Part shown: positions 48,986-57,116 of the stretch, in pieces
How positions within the stretch are numbered: position 1 is the stretch's first letter
Layout: the number at the start of each line of letters is the position of its first letter
DNA from: Actinomycetes bacterium
GTDB lineage: Bacteria; Actinomycetota; Acidimicrobiia; Acidimicrobiales; RAAP-2
Direction: 5' to 3'
Assembly: GCA_021785695.1 (NCBI GenBank)
Contig: JAJYEQ010000005.1
Location: forward strand, 48,432 to 112,431
DNA: 64,000 nucleotides
Notes under the pieces: model-generated
What the model was told of the DNA's origin: nothing
The model's database searches: none
Seen by the model: only the letters and a program-made list of their open reading frames with translations
Made by a program: the position numbers and the translations under genes

Positions 48986-49012
48986 TTAGCACTCTCCCCT
49001 TGCGAGTGCTAA
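48986..49012 (+). promoter_or_regulatory. CIRCE element (HrcA operator), perfect copy
   Basis: TTAGCACTC (48986-48994), nine spacer bases and GAGTGCTAA (49004-49012) reproduce the CIRCE consensus without a mismatch. A -10 box TAAAAT (49010-49015) overlaps its right arm, so HrcA bound here would block the hsp20 promoter. hrcA itself is not in the window. Confidence 0.95.
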
Positions 49013-49072
49013 AATAGGTCGTGCCGGCACGTGCCGGCCTGCCGATGCAGCTAACGAGCAAGGAGGTGCTAC

Positions 49073-49507
49073 ATGGCTCTCATCCGTACTGACGCGTTCC
49101 GGGACATCGACCGATTCCTCGAGCAGTTCTGGGCCAGTCCGGACACCACCCGGACTCACGCGGTGCCGATGGACGCGTACCGCAAGGAGGACTCGTACCT
49201 CATCTTCGTGGACCTGCCCGGGATCGACCCCAAGAACATCTCGGTGACCGTCGAGAACAACGTGCTGACCGTCCACGCCGAGCGCGTCTTCCCCGACTCG
49301 GCCGAGGGCGTCGAGCGGCTGATCTCCGAGCGGCCCTACGGAACCTTCAACCGCCAGGTGTTCTTGGGCACGAGCCTGGACTCCGGGCGGATCCAGGCCG
49401 ACTACGAGGCCGGCGTGCTCACCATCGCGATCCCCATCGCCGAGCACGCCAAGGCGCGCCGCATTGACGTGGCGTCGCGCGAAGACCGCAACGTGATCAC
49501 GGCGTGA
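49073..49507 (+). CDS. Small heat-shock protein, Hsp20/alpha-crystallin family
   Basis: ATP-independent holdase chaperone of 144 residues. The alpha-crystallin domain covers about residues 30-130: PMDAYRKEDSYLIFVDLPGIDPKNISVTVENNVLTVHAER-type strands (read in pieces), RPYGTFNRQVFLG and the YEAGVLTIAIPI strand. The C-terminal I-x-I/V anchor is not obvious. ATG follows AAGGAGGTGCTAC. It is the only gene between the CIRCE operator and the hairpin terminator, giving a monocistronic heat-shock unit. Confidence 0.93.
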   Translation: MALIRTDAFRDIDRFLEQFWASPDTTRTHAVPMDAYRKEDSYLIFVDLPGIDPKNISVTVENNVLTVHAERVFPDSAEGVERLISERPYGTFNRQVFLGTSLDSGRIQADYEAGVLTIAIPIAEHAKARRIDVASREDRNVITA

Positions 49508-49512
49508 GCCCC

Positions 49513-49555
49513 GGGGCCCGGCCGGGCCCGTTCGACACGGGCCCGGCCGGGCCCC
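49513..49555. terminator. Perfect 19-bp GC hairpin after hsp20, no T-run
   Basis: Bases 49513-49531 and 49537-49555 are exact reverse complements around the 5-base loop TCGAC. It lies six bases past the hsp20 stop and 19 bases before the stop of the convergent gene, so it probably terminates both. It lacks the T-run of classic terminators, a form described in high-GC actinobacteria. Confidence 0.7.
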
Positions 49556-49574
49556 GCGCGCGCCGCGCCAAGGA

Positions 49575-49943
49575 TCAGTGGCCCTGCGGGGATGCGGCCA
49601 CGTCGGCGATCCCCAGGTCCAGCTCGAGGAGGCACCGGGCCAGGGAGCGCACCGAGTGGCTGCGGATGGCCACGGCCACCCCATCGGGACGGTAGTGGTC
49701 GATCAGGATCGTGGTTCTTCTCCCCCGCGCCGAGCGCACCTGGGACACCTCGCCGGTCGGCCCGACGAGCGAGGCGCGCACCCGCAGTCGCCGCGGACCC
49801 GCCTGGAGGTGGGCGAGCAGGCGGTCGCGCTCGTCGAGGTCGATCAGCCGCACCCACACGTGACGGCCTCGTGCGCGCCCGAAGAGGGTGAAGAGGCTGT
49901 CACGGGCTCCCGACCAGGGGTCGGGAGGCGAGGGTGCACGCAT
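49575..49943 (-). CDS. Hypothetical protein, unknown function
   Basis: A 122-residue soluble protein that I do not recognise. It starts with a polar, Pro-rich segment, then shows alternating strands (HVWVRLIDLDERDRLL, RLRVRASLVGPTG, RTTILIDHYRPDGVAVAI) and a C-terminal helix (SLARCLLELDLGIADV), suggesting a small alpha/beta fold. ATG 49943 follows AGGAGCCCC, a good ribosome site. Convergent with hsp20; no functional hint from neighbours. Confidence 0.7.
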   Translation of the reverse strand: MRAPSPPDPWSGARDSLFTLFGRARGRHVWVRLIDLDERDRLLAHLQAGPRRLRVRASLVGPTGEVSQVRSARGRRTTILIDHYRPDGVAVAIRSHSVRSLARCLLELDLGIADVAASPQGH

Positions 49944-50010
49944 GGGGCTCCTTTCGACCCCGACACCGTAGCGAGCGGGTGCGACATCCCCGCGCGCCGA
50001 GCCGGGCTCG

Positions 50011-50016
50011 TAGGGT
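50011..50016 (+). promoter_or_regulatory. -10 hexamer TAGGGT, predicted leaderless promoter
   Basis: TAGGGT is 6 bp before GTG 50023. Confidence 0.5.
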
Positions 50017-50022
50017 GAGGAC

Positions 50023-50607
50023 GTGCAGTCGGGGTCCGCTCTCCCAACGGTCACCGACGTCGGGGTGGTGGTGACGCTGGTCGCGTGGCTGGCCACCGAG
50101 TGGCGCCGCTCGCGCCACCGGCGCCCCGAGGCCGCCCGGGTGCCGGGGGGCCAGCGCGGGCTGCTGGGCGGACCCGTGGCCCTGGCCACGCTGGTCGCCC
50201 TGGGCACGCGCCACGTGGTGCCCGCGGCGGACCTCCCCGGCGCGGCGATCGTGACGTGGCTGGGCCTGGCGCTGGCCTGGGCCGGTCTGGCCCTGCGCTG
50301 GTGGTCCTTCGCCGCCCTCGGCGACTACTTCACCTTCGATCTGGCGGCCACCCCCGACCAGCCGGTGATCGCCCAGGGTCCCTACCGCCTGGTGCGCCAC
50401 CCCAGCTACCTCGGCATCATCGCCGTCGTCGCCGGGCTGGCGCTGGCCGACGCCAACGCGGCCGGCGTCGCCGGCGCCGCCGTCATCGCGGGGGCCGGGG
50501 CGGTGCTGCGCATCCGCGTCGAGGAGCGCCTGCTGCTCGACGTGCTGGGCGCGCGCTACGCGCAGTACGCGCGCGGGCGCGCTCGCCTGGTGCCCGGCAT
50601 CTGGTGA
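50023..50607 (+). CDS. Isoprenylcysteine carboxyl methyltransferase (ICMT)-family membrane protein
   Basis: A 194-residue membrane methyltransferase with about four to five helices. The C-terminal SAM site is typical: QGPYRLVRHPSYLGI, then RIRVEERLLLDVLGARYAQYARGRARLVPGIW. Bacterial relatives methylate unknown lipid or isoprenoid acceptors. Leaderless GTG start. It is followed by MFS transporter genes, but with its own promoter hexamer for them, so no functional link can be claimed. Confidence 0.85.
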   Translation: MQSGSALPTVTDVGVVVTLVAWLATEWRRSRHRRPEAARVPGGQRGLLGGPVALATLVALGTRHVVPAADLPGAAIVTWLGLALAWAGLALRWWSFAALGDYFTFDLAATPDQPVIAQGPYRLVRHPSYLGIIAVVAGLALADANAAGVAGAAVIAGAGAVLRIRVEERLLLDVLGARYAQYARGRARLVPGIW

Positions 50608-50631
50608 GCGAGGCCGCCCACGGGGTGCCGA

Positions 50632-50637
50632 TACGAT
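50632..50637 (+). promoter_or_regulatory. -10 hexamer TACGAT, predicted leaderless promoter
   Basis: TACGAT is 8 bp before GTG 50646. Confidence 0.45.
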
Positions 50638-50645
50638 GACCCGGA

Positions 50646-52007
50646 GTGCCCCCGCCCCCGATCCCGCGGGGCCGGGGTGGCCGATCGGGGCCGACTGACG
50701 GGGAGCCGGAGGGACCCGGCCCCGGTGTGCCGACCCTGATCGAGCACCCCGAGCCCGTCCCCAGCTGGTCGACCAACCTGTCGATCATCGTGGCGGCGCG
50801 CATCGCGATGAGCGCGGGACGCGCACTGGCCGGGGTCGTGGTGCCCATCTACCTGGCCGAGCGCGGCTTCAGCGCCGTGGCCCTGGCGGCCTACGTGCTG
50901 GCCGTGGCGCTGGTGTCGGCCGTGCTGTCGACGGCCATCGGCACCACGGCCGACGCCATCGGCCGGCGGATCTTCCTCGTGGTGCTGCCGCTGCTGACGG
51001 CGGCGGCGGCCGTCGTCTTCGCCATCGCGCGCAACCCCGCCGCCCTGGTCGTGGCCGGCGCGCTCGGGAGCTTCGGGCGCGGGGCCGGCGCGGGGGCCGG
51101 GGCCATCGGCCCCTACCAGCCCGCCGAGTCGGCCTACGTCACCGACGAGGTCCCGCCGACCGCGCGCAACCGGGCCTTCGGGCGCCTGGCCTCGGCCTCG
51201 GCGCTCGGCGCGACGCTCGGCAGCCTGCTGGCGCTCAGCGCGCCGCGGCGCGCCCACGGCGCCGCCCTGGCCGACTTCCGGGTCGCCTTCGTGCTGATCG
51301 CGCTGGCCTCGGCCGTGGCCGGCGTGCTGGCCCTGTGGCTGGAGGAGGCGCCCCGGTCCACCGACCACGACCGCAGCCGGATGCGGCCCCGCTGGCCCGT
51401 CCGCTCGCGCTGGCTGCTCTACCGCCTCTGGATCACCAACTCGCTCAACGGGGTCGCCGTGGGCATGTTCGGACCCTTCCTCACCTACTGGCTCTACCGC
51501 CGCTACGACGTGGGCCCGGCGGCGGTCGGCGTGCTGTACGCGATCATCAACGCCGTCACGATCGCGTCGTCCCTGTCGGCGGCCGGGATGGCGCGGCGCT
51601 GGGGGCTCGTGCGCACGGTGACGGTTGTGCGGGTGACCCAGGCCGTGCTGCTGGTGCCCATGGTGCTGGCCCCGACGTTCTGGTGGGCCGGTGCGGTCTA
51701 CCTCGTGCGCATGGTCGTCCAGCGCATCGGGATGCCCCTGCGCCAGTCCTACGGCCTGGCCCTGGCCGACCCGGCCGAGCGCGCCTCGGTCGCCGCGCTG
51801 TCCAACCTGCCCAGCCAGGTCACCATGGCCGTCAGCCCGCTGCTCACCGGGTACCTCTTCGATGAGGTCTCCCTCTCGCTCCCCTTCGAGATCGCCGCCG
51901 CCCTGCAGCTGGCCAACGCCAGCTCCTTCTGGCTACTGTTCCGCCACCACCCACCGGCCGAGGAGCAAGACGAGAGTCAGCCGCCCACGCCCCCGGAGGA
52001 CCCGTGA
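50646..52007 (+). CDS. MFS transporter
   Basis: A 453-residue permease with about 12 helices after a 40-residue Pro/Gly-rich cytoplasmic start that may be overpredicted; an internal GTG at 50727 would remove it. TADAIGRRIFLVVLP is the motif A loop after helix 2; helices 6-7 are joined by a charged loop (EEAPRSTDHDRSRMRPRW). Substrate unknown. The stop overlaps the next transporter gene as GTGA, so two different MFS proteins are made from one mRNA. Confidence 0.83.
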   Translation: MPPPPIPRGRGGRSGPTDGEPEGPGPGVPTLIEHPEPVPSWSTNLSIIVAARIAMSAGRALAGVVVPIYLAERGFSAVALAAYVLAVALVSAVLSTAIGTTADAIGRRIFLVVLPLLTAAAAVVFAIARNPAALVVAGALGSFGRGAGAGAGAIGPYQPAESAYVTDEVPPTARNRAFGRLASASALGATLGSLLALSAPRRAHGAALADFRVAFVLIALASAVAGVLALWLEEAPRSTDHDRSRMRPRWPVRSRWLLYRLWITNSLNGVAVGMFGPFLTYWLYRRYDVGPAAVGVLYAIINAVTIASSLSAAGMARRWGLVRTVTVVRVTQAVLLVPMVLAPTFWWAGAVYLVRMVVQRIGMPLRQSYGLALADPAERASVAALSNLPSQVTMAVSPLLTGYLFDEVSLSLPFEIAAALQLANASSFWLLFRHHPPAEEQDESQPPTPPEDP

Positions 52008-53428
52008 CGACCGCCGCGCCCCCAGCCCACCACCGGGACCTCGCCCTCGCGGTGGTCGTCGTCGGCGTCCTCATCACGGCCGTCGACGCGACCATCGTGG
52101 TCCTGGCCCTGCCCGAGATCCAGCGCACCTTCCGCATCGGCCTGTCCTCGGTGATCTGGGTCATCATCGGCTACCTGTTCGTGATCACCCTGGTGTCAAC
52201 CCAGGTGGGCCGCCTCGGCGACCTCTACGGTCGCGCCACGATGTACGAGCTGGGCTTCGTCGTCTTCGTGGTCGGCTCGATCCTGTGCGCGCTGGCCTGG
52301 GACGAGCGCTCCCTGATCGGGTTCCGGCTGCTCCAGGGCATCGGCGGCGCGCTGATCGCCGCCAACTCGGGGGCGGTGATCGCGGACACCTTTCCGCCCC
52401 AGGAGCGAGGCCGCGCCTACGGGTTCAACGCGGCCGGCTTCAACACCGGGGCGGTCCTCGGCGTGGTGGTGGGCGGCCTCATCGTCAGCTACGTGTCGTG
52501 GCGCTGGATCTTCTGGATCAACGTGCCCATCGGGCTCGGCGCGCTGGTGACCGCACGGCGCGTCCTGGTCAATCGGGTCGAGCCCCACCACCGGCGCCTG
52601 GACTGGTGGGGCATGGCCACCATCGGGCTCGGCCTGCTCGGGATCCTGTGGGCCATGGTCGACCTGGTGACCGAGACGTTCACGGCCCGCGTGGCGGCGA
52701 CGCTCCTCGCGGGACTCGTCCTGCTGGCGCTGGCCGGCCTGGTGGAGCGGCGCACCCGCGACCCCCTGCTGGAGCTCTCGTTGTTCCGCGTGCCCACGCT
52801 CACGCCCTCGCTGCTGGCGGCGCTCTTCCAGAGCCTGGCCAACTTCTCGGTCCTCTTCTTGATCCTCATGTACCTCCAGGGCATTCGGGGCCTCTCCCCC
52901 ATCCACGCCTCGCTCCTGCTGGTGCCGGGCTACGTCATCGGCGGCGTCGTCGGCCCCCTCGCGGGCCGGCTGACCGACCGCGTGGGCGCCGTCCGCCCGG
53001 CCACGGCGGGACTGGCCCTCCAGGTGGTGACCCTGATCCTCTACGCCCAGTTCCAGGCGCACACGTCGCTGGTCGTGGTGGCGGGGACCTACGTGCTGGG
53101 CGCCATCGGCGCAGGACTCTTCTTCCCCGCCAACAACGCCGCGGTGATGAAGGCGGCCCCCGCGACGTCGTTCGGCATCACCTCGGGGCTGCTGCGCACG
53201 TTCTCCAACGTCGGGATGGTCTTCTCCTTCGCCCTGGCCATCGTGGTGGCCTCGGCGACCATCCCGCGCCGCGAGGCCTTCGCCATCTTCGTCGGGGCCC
53301 ACGCCCTCACCGCCCACGAGGTGGCGCCGTTCCTGTCGGGCCTGCACGCCGCCTTCTACGCCTCGACCTCGCTGATGGTCCTGGCGGCGATCCTGTCGGC
53401 CTCGCGGGCCCGTCGCACCGTGCGCTGA
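52004..53428 (+). CDS. MFS transporter, DHA2 (EmrB/QacA) drug:H+ antiporter type
   Basis: A 474-residue permease with about 14 helices. VDATIVVLALPEIQRTF at helix 1 and RLGDLYGRATMYELGF (motif A) are characteristic of the DHA2 multidrug group, as are LLQGIGGALIAANSGAVIAD (motif C region) and GRAYGFNAAGFNTGAVLG. Substrate unknown. GTG start overlaps the upstream MFS gene. Confidence 0.9.
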   Translation: MTTAAPPAHHRDLALAVVVVGVLITAVDATIVVLALPEIQRTFRIGLSSVIWVIIGYLFVITLVSTQVGRLGDLYGRATMYELGFVVFVVGSILCALAWDERSLIGFRLLQGIGGALIAANSGAVIADTFPPQERGRAYGFNAAGFNTGAVLGVVVGGLIVSYVSWRWIFWINVPIGLGALVTARRVLVNRVEPHHRRLDWWGMATIGLGLLGILWAMVDLVTETFTARVAATLLAGLVLLALAGLVERRTRDPLLELSLFRVPTLTPSLLAALFQSLANFSVLFLILMYLQGIRGLSPIHASLLLVPGYVIGGVVGPLAGRLTDRVGAVRPATAGLALQVVTLILYAQFQAHTSLVVVAGTYVLGAIGAGLFFPANNAAVMKAAPATSFGITSGLLRTFSNVGMVFSFALAIVVASATIPRREAFAIFVGAHALTAHEVAPFLSGLHAAFYASTSLMVLAAILSASRARRTVR

Positions 53429-53431
53429 GGC

Positions 53432-54148
53432 TCAGGCGCCGCGGGTGTCGAGCGTCGTCCCGGCGGGGTGCTCCTGGCGCCCCGCGCGCGTGAGCACCCA
53501 CGCGCTGGCCCGTCCCTCGACGCGCCAGTGGACCGGCCCGCCCACGAGGGCGGTCTCCTCGTCGATGCCGACGACGCACACGCCGGGGTCGTCGGGGACG
53601 ACCGCGCGCAGCGCGGCGTGGGGCAGCCGCGCCGAGAACGCGTCGAAGTGCGGGAGGACCCGCAGGTGGGCCAGCAGACCCAGCCCGTCGGAGGCGCCCC
53701 GGCGCGGATGGCGCAGGGACGGCACCCGGCCGCACAGGGCCATGGCCCCCGCGCTGCAGCCGGCGAGCGCGGCGCCCGCACCCCAGGTCGTGACGATGGC
53801 GTCCCACACGCGGGTGCCCGCCAGGGTCGTGGCCAGGAACTCGGGATGGCCCCCCGAGAGGTAGATGAGCCCGGCGCCCGCGACCTGGGCGGCAATCGCC
53901 GGGTCGTCGGCGCTGGCGCGGTCGGTGACGGCCAAGATGACGGGCTCGACGCCGAGACGCTCGGCCTGGGCGCGCCCGAGGTCGTGCCAGCGGGCCACCA
54001 CGTCGGGGCCGTCGGGGACGGCGGCCGTGGCCAGCTGCACGTAGCGCGGCGGCCGCCCCGCCAGCAGCGAGGCCTCCAGGGGCGCCATCGAGGCCAGGTA
54101 CTCGCCCGAGCCCACCAGGGCCAGGGGTCCTGGCGTCCCCGCACTCAC
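53432..54148 (-). CDS. Peptidase S51-like / type 1 glutamine-amidotransferase-like protein
   Basis: A 238-residue protein of the dipeptidase E / cyanophycinase group. The nucleophile elbow is GCSAGAMALC, with YLSGGHPEFLATTL before it and HFDAFSARLP and GIDEETALV after it. The classic serine and histidine are present, so it may hydrolyse Asp-linked peptides; whether cyanophycin or dipeptides are the substrate is unknown. GTG 54148 is preceded by TAGGGT at 6 bp, implying a leaderless mRNA. Confidence 0.85.
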   Translation of the reverse strand: MSAGTPGPLALVGSGEYLASMAPLEASLLAGRPPRYVQLATAAVPDGPDVVARWHDLGRAQAERLGVEPVILAVTDRASADDPAIAAQVAGAGLIYLSGGHPEFLATTLAGTRVWDAIVTTWGAGAALAGCSAGAMALCGRVPSLRHPRRGASDGLGLLAHLRVLPHFDAFSARLPHAALRAVVPDDPGVCVVGIDEETALVGGPVHWRVEGRASAWVLTRAGRQEHPAGTTLDTRGA

Positions 54149-54154
54149 GGGCCC

Positions 54155-54160
54155 ACCCTA
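54155..54160 (-). promoter_or_regulatory. -10 hexamer TAGGGT, predicted leaderless promoter
   Basis: On the minus strand TAGGGT is 6 bp before GTG 54148. Confidence 0.5.
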
Positions 54161-54179
54161 CCGGGCTGGCCTAGAACCA

Positions 54180-54941
54180 CTAGGGCACGACGCGCACGCG
54201 CCAGCGCAGCAGGCGGCTGGGCATCAGGCACCGCGGGTAGCACACCGGCGACGCGGTGGTCGTGACGATCCCCACGCCCGGCCGGGTCGCGCGCGCCAGC
54301 ACCACCAGGGACCGGCCGGCCCGGCGCACCGCGGGTGCCAGCGCCCCGGTGACCACCGGCGGGCCGTAGACCCAGAGGCCCCCGGCGGCCAGGATGACGA
54401 CCGTGGCCCCCGCACGCGCCGTCGCCGGAATAGTCCCGGGGACCCCGAGCACCACGGCCGGCGGCCCGCTCGCCGCGCCCAGGCGTAGCGCGGCCGTGGC
54501 CCGCGGTGCGCCCGAGGTCAGCACCACCAGGCGATAGGCCCCGGCCGGCGCGGGTCCCTGGGGCGTGCGCTGGTCCCAGCGGGCCTGGGCCCGGTAGATC
54601 GCGCCGGGCGCGAGGAGCCGCTGGTACAAGAAGAGCGGGATCGGGGCGGGGCGACCCCCCACGTACGTCGAGTTCCATACCGCCACCCCCGCGGCGTCGT
54701 GCACTGTGAACAGCGGGGAGTCCGCGCCCAGGATGATGGCGCACGCCCCATTGGAGGGGTTGGCGATCGCCAGGTGGAAGGTCATGGTGGTGCCCGCGCG
54801 GACCTCGGACCTCGTCGCCCAGGCGACGGCCGTCGCCGCGGTGCACGCGGTGGGCGTCGCGGCTCGCGCGGCCACGGGGCCCAGGGTGATCAGGGTCGTG
54901 GCCACCACGACGGCGGCCAGGCCACGCCGGCCCGCGCGCAC
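54180..54941 (-). CDS. Secreted protein with BsuPI-like beta-sandwich
   Basis: A 253-residue exported protein. A signal peptide occupies residues 1-28 (LAAVVVATTLITLGPVAARA). Residues about 45-150 resemble the BsuPI proteinase-inhibitor/immunoglobulin-like domain: MTFHLAIANPSNGACAI, FTVHDAAGVAVWNST, LAPGAIYRAQARWDQRTPQG and PAGAYRLVV. The remainder is hydrophobic and Ala/Gly/Val-rich, with two cysteines (VCYPRCLM) near the end. It lies just downstream of the DUF3054 and sedolisin genes, so an inhibitor role toward the secreted peptidase is conceivable but unproved. Confidence 0.65.
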   Translation of the reverse strand: MRAGRRGLAAVVVATTLITLGPVAARAATPTACTAATAVAWATRSEVRAGTTMTFHLAIANPSNGACAIILGADSPLFTVHDAAGVAVWNSTYVGGRPAPIPLFLYQRLLAPGAIYRAQARWDQRTPQGPAPAGAYRLVVLTSGAPRATAALRLGAASGPPAVVLGVPGTIPATARAGATVVILAAGGLWVYGPPVVTGALAPAVRRAGRSLVVLARATRPGVGIVTTTASPVCYPRCLMPSRLLRWRVRVVP

Positions 54942-54944
54942 GGC

Positions 54945-55391
54945 TCAGCCCCACCACGCCACGAGCACACGCCCCCCCGCCAGGAGCAGCCCGACGAAGC
55001 CCGTCGCGACCAGCGCGAACAAGGGGTCGACCCCCTGGTGCGCGAGGGCGCGCAGGGCCAGGCCGCCCGAGACGATCGCGACCCACACCACGAGGCCGCT
55101 CGCGAAGGCCCCGCGGGCCCAGCGCGCGGCCAGCGCCCAGCCGGTGGCCCATCCGGCGAGGAACGGCCAGGCCGTTTGCCACGTGCCGACCAGGCTCAGC
55201 GCGTGCCCGTGGCGGGCGCGCCCGATGAGCACGAAGGCCACCACGGCGACCGCGTCGGCGGCCGCCAGGCGCCAGCGCCCCCGCGAGCTAGAAGCCGCCA
55301 GTCCCGTTGGGTGTTCCCATCCCGGTCGGACCGTTGTAGCCGTTGGACAGGCTCTGACTTGCGTCACACAGATACGACCCGCACGAGCCAT
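54945..55391 (-). CDS. DUF3054-family membrane protein
   Basis: The C-terminal 115 residues form a four-helix membrane protein of the DUF3054 type: LAAADAVAVVAFVLIGRARHG, TAWPFLAGWATGWALA and LFALVATGFVGLLLAGGRVL. Function unknown. The start is uncertain: no good codon lies close to the first helix, and ATG 55391 or GTG 55400 would make the gene overlap the sedolisin 3' end by about 100 bases in another frame. A non-standard start near 55300 is also possible. Confidence 0.6.
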   Translation of the reverse strand: MARAGRICVTQVRACPTATTVRPGWEHPTGLAASSSRGRWRLAAADAVAVVAFVLIGRARHGHALSLVGTWQTAWPFLAGWATGWALAARWARGAFASGLVVWVAIVSGGLALRALAHQGVDPLFALVATGFVGLLLAGGRVLVAWWG

Positions 55392-56577
55392 TCGACCCAC
55401 TCGTCACGGGAATCAGCGGGTCCCCTGACTTGCTCAAGTAGAAGGCCGCGGCGGCCGTCGAGGCGCCGTTCTGGGTGGAGAACCCGCCCGTGTTGCCCGC
55501 CAGGGCGAAGATCGAGGCGACGATCGGCGAGGCGACGCTGGTGCCGCCAAAGACCATCCAGCCCGGCTCGCGGAAGGAGTCGTAGACGGCGACCCCCGTG
55601 TGGGGGTCGGCCACCGCCGCAACGTCACCCACCGCGCGCATCGAGCACGCCGATTCGAACCCAGGCATGGAGCTTTGCCACGAGGGAGCCGGCTCGTAGG
55701 ACGAGCAGCCCGAGCCGGTGCCCGACCACACGGTCTGGCTCCACCCCGACCCCGTCGCCAACTTGTTCAGCGTCGTCCCACCCACGGCGACCACGTAGGG
55801 CGAGGCCGCCGGGTACTCGACGCCGTAGCCGCTGTCGCCGGCGCTCGCCGTGATGGCGATGCCCGGGTGATTGTAGTAGGCGTCGTAGCTCAACTCGCTC
55901 GCGGTCTCCGACCCCCCGTAGCTGTTGGAGATCGCGACGACTCCGGCGGACGCCGCCGTGGTGACCGCGGCTCCCAGGTCGGCGTAGGACGCCGAGTTGG
56001 CCTCGACCAGCAAGATGTGGCAGTACGGGCAGATGCTCGAGACCATGTCGAGGTCCAGGGAGATCTCCTCGGACCACCCCCCGTTGGACCGGGGAAGCGA
56101 GGAGGTGGATCCGGACTGGCTCTCCACCGTCACGCACCCCGAACCCGTGGTGGCATCGCACGCCGGCAGGTTGAATTGGTTGCGGTACGTGGCGAGGTCA
56201 CTGGCCGCGTTGGGGTCGTTGTACGCGTCGACCACCGCGACCGTCGGTATGGTCTTCGGAGGTGACTTTGGGTTCGAGTAGGCGGTCAGCCCGTACGCCG
56301 ACTGGAGGTCGGTGGGGCTGTAGCCCGCCGGCGTCGACCCGCCTCCACCGCCTGGCTTCTTTCCCGGGCCCGTACCCGGCGCCGCGGCGTGGGTGCCCGC
56401 CCAGTTGAGCCCCGGGTTGAGCAGCTGGATCGCGTTGCAGCTCGCCTGGCCCGGCACCGGAGGGCACACGCGGGCGGTGTCGCCACTCGGTCCCGGGGCC
56501 GCGCTCGCCTCGATGCCCCCGCTCAGGGCCAGCGTGGCGACCGCCACCATCCCCACCACCCAGCGACGTCGCCGCAT
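55288..56577 (-). CDS. Secreted sedolisin-family (S53) serine-carboxyl peptidase lacking a full prodomain
   Basis: A 429-residue exported protease. A signal peptide spans about residues 1-28 (WVVGMVAVATLALSGG). The Glu-Asp-Ser triad of S53 is complete: WSEEISLDLDM (Glu and Asp four apart), oxyanion Asp in SAGDSGYGVEYPA, and Ser in FGGTSVASPI. Many cysteines (CNAIQ, LPACDATTGSGC, CPYCH, GCSSYE, ESACS, SCGSYLC) suggest several disulfides. Between signal and catalytic domain there are only about 65 residues, with a Gly/Pro linker, while classical sedolisins carry a prodomain of about 150-200. ATG follows GGGAGGACAG. Sedolisins work at low pH. Confidence 0.88.
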   Translation of the reverse strand: MRRRRWVVGMVAVATLALSGGIEASAAPGPSGDTARVCPPVPGQASCNAIQLLNPGLNWAGTHAAAPGTGPGKKPGGGGGSTPAGYSPTDLQSAYGLTAYSNPKSPPKTIPTVAVVDAYNDPNAASDLATYRNQFNLPACDATTGSGCVTVESQSGSTSSLPRSNGGWSEEISLDLDMVSSICPYCHILLVEANSASYADLGAAVTTAASAGVVAISNSYGGSETASELSYDAYYNHPGIAITASAGDSGYGVEYPAASPYVVAVGGTTLNKLATGSGWSQTVWSGTGSGCSSYEPAPSWQSSMPGFESACSMRAVGDVAAVADPHTGVAVYDSFREPGWMVFGGTSVASPIVASIFALAGNTGGFSTQNGASTAAAAFYLSKSGDPLIPVTSGSNGSCGSYLCDASQSLSNGYNGPTGMGTPNGTGGF

Positions 56578-56690
56578 AACTGTCCTCCCTCTCGGGCGCC
56601 GGGGCGCTCGAACCAGCCCCAGTCTTCCACCGCCCGCCAGCGAACACAACACGCGGCGGCGGCGCTGCGCCACCCGCGCGCGAAGGGAGC

Positions 56691-57101
56691 TCAGCCGGCT
56701 GCCGCCAGCGGGCGCACGGCCAGGACCGCGCAGTCGGCCAGCAGCAAGGTGCGCTGTGCCTGCGAGCCCAAGAGGAGCTTGCCCACCGGGGAGCGCCGAC
56801 GGATCCCGATGACGATCAGGTCGCTCGCGGCATCGCTGGCGGCGCTGACGAGCTCTTCGGCGGGTGTGTGGCCGCGCGCCACGTCGCGCACCTCGAACTC
56901 GAGCCCCTCGGCCGCCAGCTGCGTGGAGATCTCGTCCAGGCGCTCCCGGTCGGCGGCCACGTCGGCGGCGTCCTCGGCCCCTCCGCCCTCGCTGGCGTGC
57001 ACCACGATGAGCTGCGCGCCGCGCAGATGCGCCTCGGCCACCGCCCGCTCGAGGGCCGCCTCCCCCTCGGGGGTCCGAATGAATCCGACGATCACGCTCA
57101 C
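56691..57101 (-). CDS. Universal stress protein, UspA family
   Basis: A 136-residue single-domain Usp. VIVGFIRTPEGEAALERAV forms strand 1 and the first loop, LIVVHAS strand 2, and the ATP-binding G-2x-G-9x-G(S) pattern is read as GIRRRSPVGKLLLGSQAQRTLL near residue 105. ATP binding is likely. GTG 57101 has AAGGAGG ten bases upstream. It stands directly after the branched-chain ABC transporter operon (16 bases) and might be co-transcribed with it. Confidence 0.9.
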   Translation of the reverse strand: MSVIVGFIRTPEGEAALERAVAEAHLRGAQLIVVHASEGGGAEDAADVAADRERLDEISTQLAAEGLEFEVRDVARGHTPAEELVSAASDAASDLIVIGIRRRSPVGKLLLGSQAQRTLLLADCAVLAVRPLAAAG

Positions 57102-57116
57102 CTGCTGCCTCCTTGG

